Below are positions 27,300 through 37,589 of a stretch of 45,913 nt of DNA, piece after piece. The DNA is taken from positions 1-45,913 of the forward strand of contig NZ_CADCJB010000032.1 of NCBI RefSeq assembly GCF_902801725.1. Reading direction: 5' to 3'. The notes under the pieces are model-generated. The model saw only the letters and a program-made list of their open reading frames with translations, did not search any database and had not been told where the DNA came from. This stretch comes from an uncultured Methanobrevibacter sp. GTDB lineage: Archaea > Methanobacteriota > Methanobacteria > Methanobacteriales > Methanobacteriaceae. Every line of letters begins with the position of its first letter. The first letter of the stretch is position 1. A program made the position numbers and the translations under genes.

Positions 27300-27941
27300 A
27301 TTTTTTCCTCAATGGTAATGGTTTTAAAGTTCATACGGTAGAAATTCCTAAAATATCCGGAAAATCCCCTGATTCCAATCGCCATGCCAGACAGCATAGC
27401 CATGACTACATCTTAAAGCATCTTAAAAATGATTCGAATACTGACAAAAAGCATACGAATTCATCTTAAAGACACAATCATTTAATAATTTTGAAAAAAT
27501 GCAGTAGCCGCTTAACAAAAAGTCAAATAGGAGTTAAACAATGATATAATGTGAAATACAAGAATATGTTTAAACGACTACTGTCAATTAATAATAGTTG
27601 CTTAATCATCAAAGGTGAAATAAATGAACAAACAAATGAACTACAGATTAAACAACGGTAAATATGATTAGAACACCACTCTTCTCGCAGCGGTTGTTTT
27701 GTATTGGGTCATGATTATCAACTCCTGAAAATTGATAAATTCGTATAGAGTCACGTTTCCTTTACTAGATATAATGGTGTGGTTAAGTTATACCCATTTT
27801 TATTGTGCAGTTTAATTTATATATTGAATTAATATAAATATTTTTCGTTTTTTGGAGTGAATTTTAAAAAATAAGACAACAATTATAAATATTACACAAC
27901 AAAAAGAAAATAAGATTTTAAAAAAAAACAATTAAAGAGAG
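27300..27941. other. Long intergenic region with a possible 15-residue ORF
   Basis: No gene-length frame is convincing. At 27624-27671 the plus strand has ATG preceded by AAAGGTGAAATAA, a near-ideal ribosome site, encoding MNKQMNYRLNNGKYD and a TAG. This could be a small peptide or the surviving start of a decayed gene. The last 100 bases are AT-rich. The promoter of the minus-strand gene ending at 26772 probably lies near 27300-27360. Confidence 0.35.
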
Positions 27942-29510
27942 CTATAGCTCTCCTCTTTCACGTCTTTCATCCAACAGTTTAAGACCCAGATCACCCAGTT
28001 TGTATTTTTGGATTTTTCCACTGGTGGTAAGCGGGAATTCATCCTTGATTATGAATGCTCCTACGATTTCACCGTATTTCTCATCGGGAATTCCTGCCAC
28101 CTGAACATCCTGAACACATTCGTGGGTAAACAGGAACTCTTCAATTTCTCTTGGGTAGATGTTTTCTCCACCCCTAATAATCATGTCCTTAATACGGCCA
28201 ACAATGGAATAGTATCCGTCTTCATCAACTGTTGCAAGGTCTCCTGAGTGCAGCCATCCATCCGGTTCAATGGTTTCGGCAGTCTTTTCAGGCATGTTGT
28301 AGTAACCTTTCATTACGTTGAAACCTCTGCACATGATTTCTCCAGGTTCACCTACGCCAACTTCTTCACCGGTTTCAGGATCAACAATCTTTACTTCGAT
28401 GTTAGGGAATTTTCTTCCTACTGTATTGATTTTTTTCTCGAATGAATCGGCAGCATTTGTCTGTGTGAAACCAGGAGCCGCTTCAGTAAGTCCGTATACA
28501 CTGGTAATTTCCTTCATGTTCATTTTTTCAATTGCATCCTTCATGGTTTCGACAGGACAGGTTGAACCTGCCATGATTCCGGTACGAAGTGAGCTCATAT
28601 CGAACATGTCAAACATTGGATGATTCATCATACCGATAAACATTGTTGGAACACCATAGATTGATGTGCACTTTTCCTTTTGAATTGATGATATTGCAAG
28701 CAATGGGTCATATTCCTCCAAAACAACCATTGTTGATCCGTGGGTTATGACCGCCATTACACCTAAAACGGTTCCGAAACAGTGGAACAGAGGCACCTGC
28801 AGGAGCAATCTGTCATCTGCAGTATAGTTCATATTCTCTCCAATGTAGAATCCGTCATTTACTATGTTTCTTGAAGTGAGCATCACACCTTTAGGAAAAC
28901 CTTCAGTTCCTGATGTGTACTGCATATTGATTACGTCATGCTGTGTAACGGAATCCTTTATCTTCTGGTATTCGTCATCATCATAGTTCATACCGAGCAG
29001 AAGCAATTCATTTGTGTTGTACATTCCCCTGTGTTTTTCCTGACCTACATGGAAAATGAACTTCAAATGAGGGAACTTTTCGCTGACAAGATTTCCTCTT
29101 GCACAATTCTTAAGCTCAGGTACAAGCTCATTTATGATGTCGAAATAACTTGTATCCCTGAATGCATCGGTCATTGCCAATGCCTTCATGTCAGACTGCT
29201 TCAGGACATATTCAAGTTCATGGGACTGGTAAGCTGTATTGACAGTGACTATGGTTGCGCCTATTTTTGCTGTTGCAAACATGTAAGTAAGCCATTCAGG
29301 CACATTCTTTGCCCATATTCCAACATGGTCACCTTTTTCAATCCCAATGGCAAGCATTCCTTTTGCCAGGTTGTCTACTCTTTCATCAAATTCTTTATAT
29401 GTAAATCTTAAGTTTCTATCCGGATAAACGATAAATTCATGATCTGGTTGTTTTTCAACCATTGATTCGAAAAATTTTCCTAATGGTAATTCTGTAAATA
29501 ATTCAGACAT
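27942..29510 (-). CDS. AMP-dependent acyl-CoA synthetase lacking part of its C-terminal lobe
   Basis: 522 residues; family members of this type are usually about 545-560. Adenylate-forming motifs are present: [13 protein letters not shown] (A3), YGLTEAAPG (A5), GWLHSGDLA (A7), [16 protein letters not shown] (A8) and [11 protein letters not shown] (A10, catalytic Lys). Between GAFII and [10 protein letters not shown], about 30 residues that normally carry the ARYKIPKYV-like strand and helix are absent without a frameshift. It should ligate a fatty or aromatic acid to CoA with ATP, but the deletion may impair it. The XRE-cupin gene upstream on the same strand is its probable regulator. Confidence 0.85.
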   Translation of the reverse strand: MSELFTELPLGKFFESMVEKQPDHEFIVYPDRNLRFTYKEFDERVDNLAKGMLAIGIEKGDHVGIWAKNVPEWLTYMFATAKIGATIVTVNTAYQSHELEYVLKQSDMKALAMTDAFRDTSYFDIINELVPELKNCARGNLVSEKFPHLKFIFHVGQEKHRGMYNTNELLLLGMNYDDDEYQKIKDSVTQHDVINMQYTSGTEGFPKGVMLTSRNIVNDGFYIGENMNYTADDRLLLQVPLFHCFGTVLGVMAVITHGSTMVVLEEYDPLLAISSIQKEKCTSIYGVPTMFIGMMNHPMFDMFDMSSLRTGIMAGSTCPVETMKDAIEKMNMKEITSVYGLTEAAPGFTQTNAADSFEKKINTVGRKFPNIEVKIVDPETGEEVGVGEPGEIMCRGFNVMKGYYNMPEKTAETIEPDGWLHSGDLATVDEDGYYSIVGRIKDMIIRGGENIYPREIEEFLFTHECVQDVQVAGIPDEKYGEIVGAFIIKDEFPLTTSGKIQKYKLGDLGLKLLDERRERGEL

Positions 29511-29667
29511 GCTTTCACTCCTAATTAATTAAATCATAAAATAACTAAACCAAAATGCAAATCATAAATGCAATCCCAATTGCAATGTGTTTAAGTGAAA
29601 ATTCAAAGAATCTGTGTAAAATCTATCTGTTTTTGGTTTTAAAGTTATTTTATTCATTTTATCTACC

Positions 29668-30249
29668 TCAGTAAGGTGTGTAAAGTACTGCTAATATTTT
29701 AGCTGCCTTTTCTCCACTTGCATGTAAGTGATGAGGTACTGCGGAGTCGTAAAAGATTGTATCTCCTTCACCGATTGTGAAAGTGTCTTTTCCATAGATT
29801 ACCTCAATTTCGCCTTCTAAAACATAAATGAATTCTTCTCCTTCGTGAGAGGACAATTCCTTTTCTCCAGGTTCAAATTCAATGTCGATTAGGAAAGGGT
29901 CTATGTTTCTGTCTATTTTACCTGCACCTAATGAATGGAATTGAAGGTTGGTTGCGTTGGTTACGTCTTCCCTTCCGGAGAAATAAAGTGAGTTTTCGGT
30001 TTTTCCGCCTCGAGTTATAACAGGCCCAAGTTCAGGAGTATCGTCCAGAAATGTACCTAACCTTACTCCGAGAGCCCTCGCCATTTTTGTCAATGGAGTA
30101 AGTGATGGAATTACTTCACCAGCTTCCATGGCTTCAAGAACTTCCTGCTTTACGCCACTTCTTTCAGATAACTCTTCAATAGACATATTCTGTCTAGTTC
30201 TAATGTCCTTTATCTTTTTTGCAAAATCTTCGTTTGTCATATTTTTCAC
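29668..30249 (-). CDS. XRE-type regulator with C-terminal cupin domain
   Basis: 193 residues. HTH_3: FAKKIKDIRTRQNMSIEEL, SGVKQEVLEAMEAGEVIPS (residues 8-62). Cupin: FEPGEKELSSHEGEEFIYVL, then IGEGDTIFYDSAVPHHLHA (about 115-180). This architecture is widespread as a regulator of nearby metabolic genes, with the cupin sensing a small ligand. The next gene on the strand is the acyl-CoA synthetase, whose substrate could be the signal. A perfect inverted repeat ACTTAAA-N4-TTTAAGT (30267-30284), 18 bases ahead of the start, suggests autoregulation; a TTTAAGT half-site lies about 80 bases before the synthetase. Confidence 0.9.
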   Translation of the reverse strand: MKNMTNEDFAKKIKDIRTRQNMSIEELSERSGVKQEVLEAMEAGEVIPSLTPLTKMARALGVRLGTFLDDTPELGPVITRGGKTENSLYFSGREDVTNATNLQFHSLGAGKIDRNIDPFLIDIEFEPGEKELSSHEGEEFIYVLEGEIEVIYGKDTFTIGEGDTIFYDSAVPHHLHASGEKAAKILAVLYTPY

Positions 30250-30266
30250 ATTTTTCTTGAATTTAC

Positions 30267-30284
30267 ACTTAAAACAATTTAAGT
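30267..30284. promoter_or_regulatory. Inverted repeat before the XRE-cupin gene
   Basis: ACTTAAA (30267-30273) and TTTAAGT (30278-30284) with a four-base spacer lie 18 bases before the start at 30249. A single TTTAAGT arm at about 29590-29596 precedes the acyl-CoA synthetase start. The arms are AT-rich, so chance cannot be excluded. Confidence 0.45.
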
Positions 30285-30743
30285 ATGTATAATTATCTTT
30301 AACAAGATATTTAAAGCTATCTTAAAATATACAATTTTTTATACTTATATTCTTTATTTTTTAATTTAAATGAGATATTTTGAAAAAATATAGGTAAATA
30401 TTCAACATTTACAATATGATTTTGATGATAGTAAATTTGCTTTAATTTCGAAAAATTTAGTTTAAAACAACATAATATTATCAATTAATTGATTTAATCA
30501 CGAAAATAACTAAAAAAAGTAAAAATTGACCTTAAAAATAAGAAAAAAGATATATGCAATGAAAACAAATACAAGAATGTAAAGATTCATCCTCAGATCT
30601 TTACAAAAAAATGTCATGTAGAAACTCAAAACAACTATATTCGTTTGTGAATTAACTCCCTTGATGAATAGGACTAGCCCAGCTAGTCTTATTCAAAAAC
30701 TATTTTTAGATGGATTAACTAATATCAAACAAAGGTGAATAAT
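30285..30743. other. Divergent promoter region
   Basis: This gap separates the XRE-cupin gene (minus) from the zinc-peptidase-like gene (plus). It is AT-rich, with no frame I trust. Near 30671-30690, ACTAGCCCAGCTAGT has 7-base symmetric arms (ACTAGC/GCTAGT style), which may be a small hairpin in the plus-strand leader. Confidence 0.35.
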
Positions 30744-31433
30744 TTGCAAAAAAACACTAAAATAATAATTTTCATAGCTCTTCTTTTAGTCATTGGAGGA
30801 TTCGCAATATATGGATTTACATTTAACCACAACACCATCACATATACCACACTTGGAAATACCAGCATCGGAACCGTTGAGAAAGGAATTTCAGGAAATG
30901 AAAGTGCGAACACAACAATTGCCCTAATTACCGGAATCCACCCAAGGGAAAAGCTATCCATAGAACCAGAAATCGAAGCTGCAAGAGAATTTGGAAACAA
31001 TGATGTAAAGATTATCCACTACAAGGTAACAGTAACCGACAGCCCCGACGATTACGAGGTTGGAAGGGCAAACGGAGAGAGTTTGGTGCATGATTATGTC
31101 AATCCAGACGTGACCACCTCTGATGCCGATGCAGTAATCATCAGCCACTCCCATAATGCCGATTATGGTGAAGGATTTTATGTTGCAACTCCCGAGATGG
31201 ACAATGCATCTGTTGAAATGGCGGAAAAAATAGAAAAAAACAGCGATTTCAACTACTATCCTGTAACCGGAAATGAAAGCTACAAGTCAACTTCAGCAGT
31301 GCTCGTTTCAAAACCGATTGCACAGGCAGGATATCCCACATTAGTATATGAAATTCCCGAAAACATCGTTGAGAATGATGCAACAGCAAAAACCAAGGAG
31401 CTTTTTGGAATGATATCCAATATCGTTTCATGA
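30744..31433 (+). CDS. Membrane-anchored M14/AstE-like zinc hydrolase homolog
   Basis: 229 residues. The start is the TTG at 30744, five bases after AGGTGA; a GTG at 30735 overlaps that site. A membrane anchor (IIIFIALLLVIGGFAIYGF) is followed by an alpha/beta domain. ALITGIHPREKLSIEP carries HxxE, the zinc-binding motif of M14 carboxypeptidases and succinylglutamate desuccinylase-like enzymes; ISHSHN could supply the third ligand and VYEIPEN a catalytic Glu. It may act on peptides or acylated amino acids outside the cell. Short length compared with full carboxypeptidases makes the function uncertain. Confidence 0.65.
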   Translation: MQKNTKIIIFIALLLVIGGFAIYGFTFNHNTITYTTLGNTSIGTVEKGISGNESANTTIALITGIHPREKLSIEPEIEAAREFGNNDVKIIHYKVTVTDSPDDYEVGRANGESLVHDYVNPDVTTSDADAVIISHSHNADYGEGFYVATPEMDNASVEMAEKIEKNSDFNYYPVTGNESYKSTSAVLVSKPIAQAGYPTLVYEIPENIVENDATAKTKELFGMISNIVS

Positions 31434-31528
31434 AAATCAAATGAAAAAATGGTTGGCATTTGCCATGCAAATAATCATAATAATGCATAACTAAAATTAA
31501 TAATTAATGAATAACTTCAATAATTTTA

Positions 31529-31710
31529 ATGACAATTATTAAAATAATGGATGTTACTGTAAACTCCAATATTATTGAATTAGGTAACCTATATGAAAAA
31601 GAAAAAAGTGAAGATTTACGGTTCATATGAACTGCAATCTTCTTTAGCAATTTCCTCTGTGACTTAAAGAAGATGAAGTGGATTTCGACTATACGTTTGT
31701 CAAAAATTAA
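31529..31710 (+). pseudogene. Small decayed ORF
   Basis: MTIIKIMDVTVNSNIIELGN and YEKEKSEDLRFI are read to a TGA near 31630; a further protein-like end (KEDEVDFDYTFVKN) follows in a shifted frame to the TAA at 31710. No family is recognised. It is listed as a likely remnant because the two pieces together look like one short protein with a break. Confidence 0.35.
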
Positions 31711-31780
31711 TTTTAAAACAAAAATAAATATTATATACCTTACAAAACAAAAATATTATAAATTAAAGGAGCTGTTTTGA

Positions 31781-32479
31781 ATGCTAACAATTAATGAATG
31801 TTATCTGGAATTTGTTGACAAAATTCTAAAAGAAGGAAAAGAAACTTACAAAGACTCAAATCACCATTTACTTGAAAGTTTGGGAAATTTTTACATAATA
31901 GATGATCCGTTCAATTTAAAATTCAGGGCAAAATACCAACACTACACCCCTGAAATGTTGCTTTCCGACATAAAAAACGGAAAATTCGACATGGAAGCCA
32001 ATCCAATAAAAAGCGATGCACTATACGAATATGTAAAATCTGCAGAAAATCCTGACGATCAGGGATTCGTATACACATACCCAAATCGTATCTACGCCCA
32101 TTTTGATATCGACCAATTCAACACAATGAAACAAAGGATTTTGACAGCAACAGGTTCTAACAGAGCAGTGGCAGTTACAATCGATCCAGAAATTGATGCC
32201 GACAGGGAAGACATACCATGCCTGCAATTCCTGCAATGCATCGTTCGTGATAATGAACTAACAATCCACTGCATATTCAGAAGCAACGATATCTTCGGAG
32301 CATTCTACTCAAACATGTTCTTCATTGCATACCTCGGATTGAAAATGAAAGAAGAGGTAAACAAGGAACTTCTAGGTACAAAGATAAACTTTGGCGGCGT
32401 ACACTACCACTCAACATCAGGCCATATCTACAATACCGATTTAAAAGCAGCTCGAAATTTAATAAAATCAAATAAATAA
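31781..32479 (+). CDS. thyA: Thymidylate synthase, methanogen type
   Basis: 232 residues. The C-terminal half contains the thymidylate synthase core: catalytic Cys147 in PCLQFLQ (E. coli Cys146), the FRSNDIFGAFYSN segment with the phosphate-binding Arg-Ser and Asp, and a conserved Asn, and SGHIYNTDL matching the His-x-Tyr nucleotide-binding motif. In E. coli numbering these fit R166, S167, D169, N177, H207 and Y209. The Asn (not Asp) argues for dUMP rather than dCMP. It makes dTMP from dUMP using a folate-type or methanopterin-type donor. A GGAG site precedes the ATG. It converges on the adhesin gene and shares its terminator. Confidence 0.85.
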   Translation: MLTINECYLEFVDKILKEGKETYKDSNHHLLESLGNFYIIDDPFNLKFRAKYQHYTPEMLLSDIKNGKFDMEANPIKSDALYEYVKSAENPDDQGFVYTYPNRIYAHFDIDQFNTMKQRILTATGSNRAVAVTIDPEIDADREDIPCLQFLQCIVRDNELTIHCIFRSNDIFGAFYSNMFFIAYLGLKMKEEVNKELLGTKINFGGVHYHSTSGHIYNTDLKAARNLIKSNK

Positions 32480-32500
32480 GGTTTTTTTAACCTTATTTTT
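32475..32500. terminator. Bidirectional terminator between thyA and the adhesin gene
   Basis: AATAAGGTT (32475-32483) and AACCTTATT (32489-32497) form a 9-bp stem with a five-T loop that overlaps both stop codons. T runs on each side fit termination in both directions. Confidence 0.7.
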
Positions 32501-35500
32501 TAACAGTTATTTTATTTGAATTCTTCAGACTACCATAACTTGTAAGTACAGTAAACTTACCTATTTTTGCACCAGATTTTAATTTTACGGCAGCTATTCC
32601 CTTGTAGTTGGTCCTTGCCTTATAAGTCTTGGATTTGAATTTGATGGTTATTACCTTATTCTTCATTATCTTGCCGCTAGTGCTAAGCAGTTTGGCAGTG
32701 AATGTAAAAGTCTTTGACCTTTTTACCGCAACATTTTTGGTAATGAGCCTAGGCTTGACAACTATCTTGTTCTTAATAGTGCATCCATTATATGATGCAT
32801 AAGCTATGTAAGTTTTAGCTCTTGCAGATATCTTTAAAGATGCATATCCATTGGAGTCAGTATTTCTGTAATATGTTCTGCCATTGAATTTGATGGTTAC
32901 CCGAACTCCTTTTGCAACATTTCCTCCATCATCATAAGCCCTGACCTTATAATATTTTCCGGATCCATAATACATTGTTATTCCTTTGCCAACCAAACGG
33001 GAAACAACATTTATTGACTGTGTCTTTGCTTCAGTGGTAACTGGATTGGTAAGTGAAACAACATAATTTCCCTTATTCATTTTTATATTATAGGAAATCA
33101 CTCCATTATCATCGCTTAAGACATTATAGGTCTTTCCATCAATGTTGAGTGTCACTTCCTTATTTTTCAAAGGATTGCCTTTTGCATCCAAAAGTGTAGC
33201 TTTGTAAATTGAATTATATGCATATTTGAATTGTTCAGGCAATGTTACTGTGGATTTTACAGTAAACTTATCGGTCAAATTGGATTTGAAATATCTTTCG
33301 TTTCCACCGAATGAAATCTCAATAGTATAGTCTCCAACAGCAAGATTCAACTCCACCCACGCAACACCTGAAGCATCAGTAGTGACAGTGTATGTCTTCT
33401 GGTTGATTTTTACTGTTAGCTTTGCGCCATTAACCGCATTGCCGGATTCATCCTTCAGAGTTATAGGACATGAAATCTTTTCATTGAAATAGAAAAAGTT
33501 GGCACAGGTGATTACAGTTTGCTTGAACTCAACGAACAAATCACGTTCAACAACATCAGAACTGTAAATATAGCTGCTCATTTCTGCCTTTATCTTATGA
33601 TTTCCACATGCCAGACTGCCAACATCCAAAATTGCCTTTCCCATGGTGGATTTGACCATATATGGCTTGCCATCCACATAAATACGCACATAGTCAGATA
33701 TCGGCTTTGATATTTCCACAATGATTTTATATGAACCGCCATTTTCCTCAAATTTCAAGGACAATTCCACATTTGTTTTTGAAACATTCAGAGAAACAAC
33801 CTTGGAAGATGTATCGTAATAATATCCATCATTATAGCTGATTGTAACAACATTTATTCCAGTATTTTTAAATGTATAATTCAATTCTGCCTTACCGTCA
33901 ACCACATTTACCACTTTATTTTCATCTTTCAATTTAAAAGTGACAGTGCCCATATTGACAATTTTACCATATGAATCCTTGACTGTACAAATAAGGTCAA
34001 CAGGATTTTTGACATCGGTTGATGGAATATTCAATTCCAAAGCTGTTTTAATCAATGAAACCTCAAAATAACCCATGAAGTGGGATGAATTATACAGGTA
34101 TGAATCGTCAAAGTATGTGGCTTCGATTTTCATGAATCCGAAGCGGTTGAAAATATGGGTTAGGCTTGCTTTTCCATTGGCAACATTGACCTTATGGTCA
34201 ATACCTTCAACATTGAATATAACAGCTCCTTTATTAACCTTGTTTCCATTACTATCAGTAATTGAAGCTGTTATTACCGCAGGATTGTGAGGATAATCCA
34301 TATTTAAAGAAATTGAAGTTCCGATAATATCCATTGAAACTGATTGGACAGTTTGTGATGAATTGTAACAGTATAAATCATCGTATCTTGCTGAAATAGT
34401 CTTCAATCCAAAAGTTTTAAAGACATGACTCATGCTGGCAGCACCATTGACAACGTTTACCTTATAATCGACGCCATCTATATTGAAAGTGACAACACCG
34501 CTTACTACTGACTTGCCGTATTGGTCCTTGACATAAGCATCTATAACAAGAGGATTATACCTTGAAGAGGAGAATTTTAAGGATATTATTGAGTTGATTA
34601 GTTTATTGCTTACAGCAATTTCACTTCCGGATGACTTGTATCCAGTCTGTTTTGGAGTGAATTTTGCGCTAAACTTGTTTATTCCATCTCCAATCACAAC
34701 TTTTCCATAGTTGGCAACGCCATTTGTGATGTCTACTGTTTTGTCAACACCACCTATAGTGAAAACAACATTTCCCTGACCCTTGAATATATTGCCATAT
34801 TCATCGAAAACTGTTGCAACAAGGTTGGAGTTTTTATCATCAATTCTTGAAAGGGTCATGACCACCTGAGTATTGATTTCATTCAATACTGTAAACGCCT
34901 TAATGCATGCCACCTGGGAATTGTATGTATGATCAGGATATGTCCATTCAAGGTCATAAAGGTCGGCCCATTTTTTGCCGTCATAGCTGATGAATGAAAT
35001 GCCTTTAGAGTAAAATTCAGTATTGAGAGATACTGCTTCTGAAATAGGCACTGACGCTTCCTTATCGACATTTATCTTAAATACAATGTCAAAGAGATCA
35101 CCCTTTTTGAGCGGAATTAACTGACCCAAATCAATAGTCTTATATCCTGGAGATGCAGTTCCTTTCTTAGTGAGCTTCAAAACATTGTTGACATAAACGG
35201 ACAGTTCCCATGTGGTGTCCTTTGAGAAAAATGTTGAAGCCGCAGAAAGATATTCCGCACCTGTTGCAGTGAACCTGTTCTTATACCATACCACAGATGT
35301 GGAGTTAATAAAGTAATCTGTGCAGCCAGGAATATCATATTGATAGTTCTTATCATATTTGATAGTGTCATTTAAAATGAATGTAAATATTGATGCAGAC
35401 TTATTGATAGGGGCGCATTTACTATCATAGTATGAAACATAATAATATCCCTTGTCTCCAGAGGAAGTTCCCCAACTGTTTCTTATAATCCATGCCCCAT

Positions 35501-37352
35501 CACCTTCAGGCTTGTTTTTGAAATTATCCTTGGAATATGTCTCGTCCCAACCGACTATGATAACTGCATGGTTTGGACTATTGCTTCCATCATAATAATA
35601 GCTCTTTCCTTTGGCATAATTGCTGGACCAATAAATGCTGGTTTGAACAGCACCATAATCCATTAAAGCCCTTTTGATTTTGTCATTGTCAGTGCAATCT
35701 GACCTTGTTAGATATGCAATATTCTGGATATGGAAATAACTTTTCAATACAGGAGACAGCAATGATTTTGCATCATACGGGTCATCGCTTTCATTTACAG
35801 GACCAAGCCATGATGTAAGATATCCTATTCCCATCTTATCATATCCTCCCGTATTTGTTTCCAATGGCCATCCATAATCAGAATAAAAGGCCATCAGATT
35901 CTTCATGTTTTCTTCAGATAAATCATAAGAAATGCCGGTTGCCTTTAAAATACATGATTCAAGAGCTCCCAAAGTTGAAAATGCCCAGCAGTTTCCTCCA
36001 TTTCCCTGATTCTTTACTGGAGTTACATAGCCCAAATCCTTAAGGTTGAAATATGAAGGCAGATTTCCGCTGCCGGAAGAATTGTACTTGACTAATGTAT
36101 AATTTCCATTTCCAATAAACACATCAGGCACTTTGGATTCAAAAACATCTTTGTTGACCAAAGCCTCGTTGTTGATGAATGTATTGTTCAAACCCTTATT
36201 CATAATTGAATCATAGTAGCAGTCGCTTCCAACTGAATAAACTGCACCGGCAGAATTCAAAGCAACATTATTAACAAATGTGTTGGATTTTATGACGAAA
36301 TCTTCCACATTATTAACGTGTAAGGCTCCTCCATCATTTGCCAGGTTATTGGTCAAATATGAATTGACAATTGAAAAAGACCTGTACATTACATAAATGG
36401 AACCACCGTCATATTCCGCCTTATTGTTTTTTCCAGTAAAACTGTTCAATTTTAATTTTGAGCTTAAAGAAACAATTGCACCACCAAATGTTGAAGTACA
36501 ATTAACAATTTCCATATAATCAGAATCCATATTGGAATCCAATAGATAAATAGCTCCTCCACCATCACCAACTGCATATCCGTTCAAAAATTGAGACCTG
36601 CTTATAGTAACTTTTGCATTGCCCTTTGCATAAACAGATCCTCCGCAGATTGTCGCATAATTCGAATTGAATATAGTGTTTTCGATTGCTAAATTTCCAC
36701 CGTTAATATTGATTGCTCCTCCCCTAATTGCATGATTATTGATAAATTGACTGTTTTTTATTGTCAGATTACCATCAGACACAGAAATTACACCATCTGT
36801 AGGAGCATAATTACCTGAAAAAGTACAGTTATTCAAATCAACAGCAGACACTTTGGTTGAAGAATGAATTGAGTCACCATATTCAATATTTTTGAATATT
36901 GTATTTTCAATATTCAGACTTCCCTTATTGGATATTGAACACCCAAGAAGAGTTACATTCTTAAGAGTTAAACTGCCGGATGAATCAAATCCCTTACCTG
37001 AATAGGAAATTACTGTCTTTTTGGGATTGTTTCCTACAACATTCAAATTTTCAAGTGAAACATATTTGTCCAATGAATATTCACCATCGGCAAGATGGAT
37101 TGTTGAGCCTTCCTTAATGCGAACGCTTTTTAAATACTTATATGGATTGTATTGTGAACCGTCGCCTGAATCACTTTCAATATTTGAATCAAAATATATG
37201 TCTGAAGTCAGCACATCGCCCTGACTGACGGAAACTGTCTGATTTGAATAATCAGCTGCAAGCAGAGTCTCGTTATCCTCTGCAAATGACATAGGAATTA
37301 TCATCAATAAAAACAATATTGAAAACAATACTAATAATTTAACTTTCCTCAA
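32493..37352 (-). CDS. Large secreted beta-helix/C1A peptidase adhesin with Ig-like repeats
   Basis: 1619 residues from the TTG at 37352, which follows GGAGG; the 43 residues upstream in frame have no site. Order: signal peptide (VKLLVLFSILFLLMIIPMSFA), linker, right-handed beta-helix (about 60-415), papain-like C1A domain with Cys455 (VKNQGNGGNCWAFS), His595 (NHAVIIVGWDE) and Asn625 (IIRNSWGTSSG), a lectin-like region, and a long tail of Ig-like (Big-type) repeats to the Lys-rich end, several with a VTFNIDGVDYKVN-type strand. The triad is complete, unlike the protein at 7273-10341. A role in binding or trimming surface or host polymers is likely. Confidence 0.92.
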   Translation of the reverse strand: MRKVKLLVLFSILFLLMIIPMSFAEDNETLLAADYSNQTVSVSQGDVLTSDIYFDSNIESDSGDGSQYNPYKYLKSVRIKEGSTIHLADGEYSLDKYVSLENLNVVGNNPKKTVISYSGKGFDSSGSLTLKNVTLLGCSISNKGSLNIENTIFKNIEYGDSIHSSTKVSAVDLNNCTFSGNYAPTDGVISVSDGNLTIKNSQFINNHAIRGGAININGGNLAIENTIFNSNYATICGGSVYAKGNAKVTISRSQFLNGYAVGDGGGAIYLLDSNMDSDYMEIVNCTSTFGGAIVSLSSKLKLNSFTGKNNKAEYDGGSIYVMYRSFSIVNSYLTNNLANDGGALHVNNVEDFVIKSNTFVNNVALNSAGAVYSVGSDCYYDSIMNKGLNNTFINNEALVNKDVFESKVPDVFIGNGNYTLVKYNSSGSGNLPSYFNLKDLGYVTPVKNQGNGGNCWAFSTLGALESCILKATGISYDLSEENMKNLMAFYSDYGWPLETNTGGYDKMGIGYLTSWLGPVNESDDPYDAKSLLSPVLKSYFHIQNIAYLTRSDCTDNDKIKRALMDYGAVQTSIYWSSNYAKGKSYYYDGSNSPNHAVIIVGWDETYSKDNFKNKPEGDGAWIIRNSWGTSSGDKGYYYVSYYDSKCAPINKSASIFTFILNDTIKYDKNYQYDIPGCTDYFINSTSVVWYKNRFTATGAEYLSAASTFFSKDTTWELSVYVNNVLKLTKKGTASPGYKTIDLGQLIPLKKGDLFDIVFKINVDKEASVPISEAVSLNTEFYSKGISFISYDGKKWADLYDLEWTYPDHTYNSQVACIKAFTVLNEINTQVVMTLSRIDDKNSNLVATVFDEYGNIFKGQGNVVFTIGGVDKTVDITNGVANYGKVVIGDGINKFSAKFTPKQTGYKSSGSEIAVSNKLINSIISLKFSSSRYNPLVIDAYVKDQYGKSVVSGVVTFNIDGVDYKVNVVNGAASMSHVFKTFGLKTISARYDDLYCYNSSQTVQSVSMDIIGTSISLNMDYPHNPAVITASITDSNGNKVNKGAVIFNVEGIDHKVNVANGKASLTHIFNRFGFMKIEATYFDDSYLYNSSHFMGYFEVSLIKTALELNIPSTDVKNPVDLICTVKDSYGKIVNMGTVTFKLKDENKVVNVVDGKAELNYTFKNTGINVVTISYNDGYYYDTSSKVVSLNVSKTNVELSLKFEENGGSYKIIVEISKPISDYVRIYVDGKPYMVKSTMGKAILDVGSLACGNHKIKAEMSSYIYSSDVVERDLFVEFKQTVITCANFFYFNEKISCPITLKDESGNAVNGAKLTVKINQKTYTVTTDASGVAWVELNLAVGDYTIEISFGGNERYFKSNLTDKFTVKSTVTLPEQFKYAYNSIYKATLLDAKGNPLKNKEVTLNIDGKTYNVLSDDNGVISYNIKMNKGNYVVSLTNPVTTEAKTQSINVVSRLVGKGITMYYGSGKYYKVRAYDDGGNVAKGVRVTIKFNGRTYYRNTDSNGYASLKISARAKTYIAYASYNGCTIKNKIVVKPRLITKNVAVKRSKTFTFTAKLLSTSGKIMKNKVITIKFKSKTYKARTNYKGIAAVKLKSGAKIGKFTVLTSYGSLKNSNKITVKK

Positions 37353-37589
37353 GTTATTTCCTCCATTTATACAATTTAACAACATAAAAAATGTTAAAAT
37401 GTATAGATTACTGTAATTTATAGCACTTATAATATAAAAAGATAGAGTATTAAAAAGGCTATTTTCATGAAAAAAAAGCAAAAAAACAGTTTCAAAGAAA
37501 AAAATTATGTAGGAGTGAAAATCCCCTATCTTTATATTTTGATTCTATTGCCACCTGATGTGACAAGACTTATCACATATTGTTCATTG

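Noticed and set aside
31781-32479. The thymidylate synthase as a dCMP hydroxymethylase
   Set aside because: The Asn that selects dUMP over dCMP is kept in the FRSNDIFGAFYSN segment.
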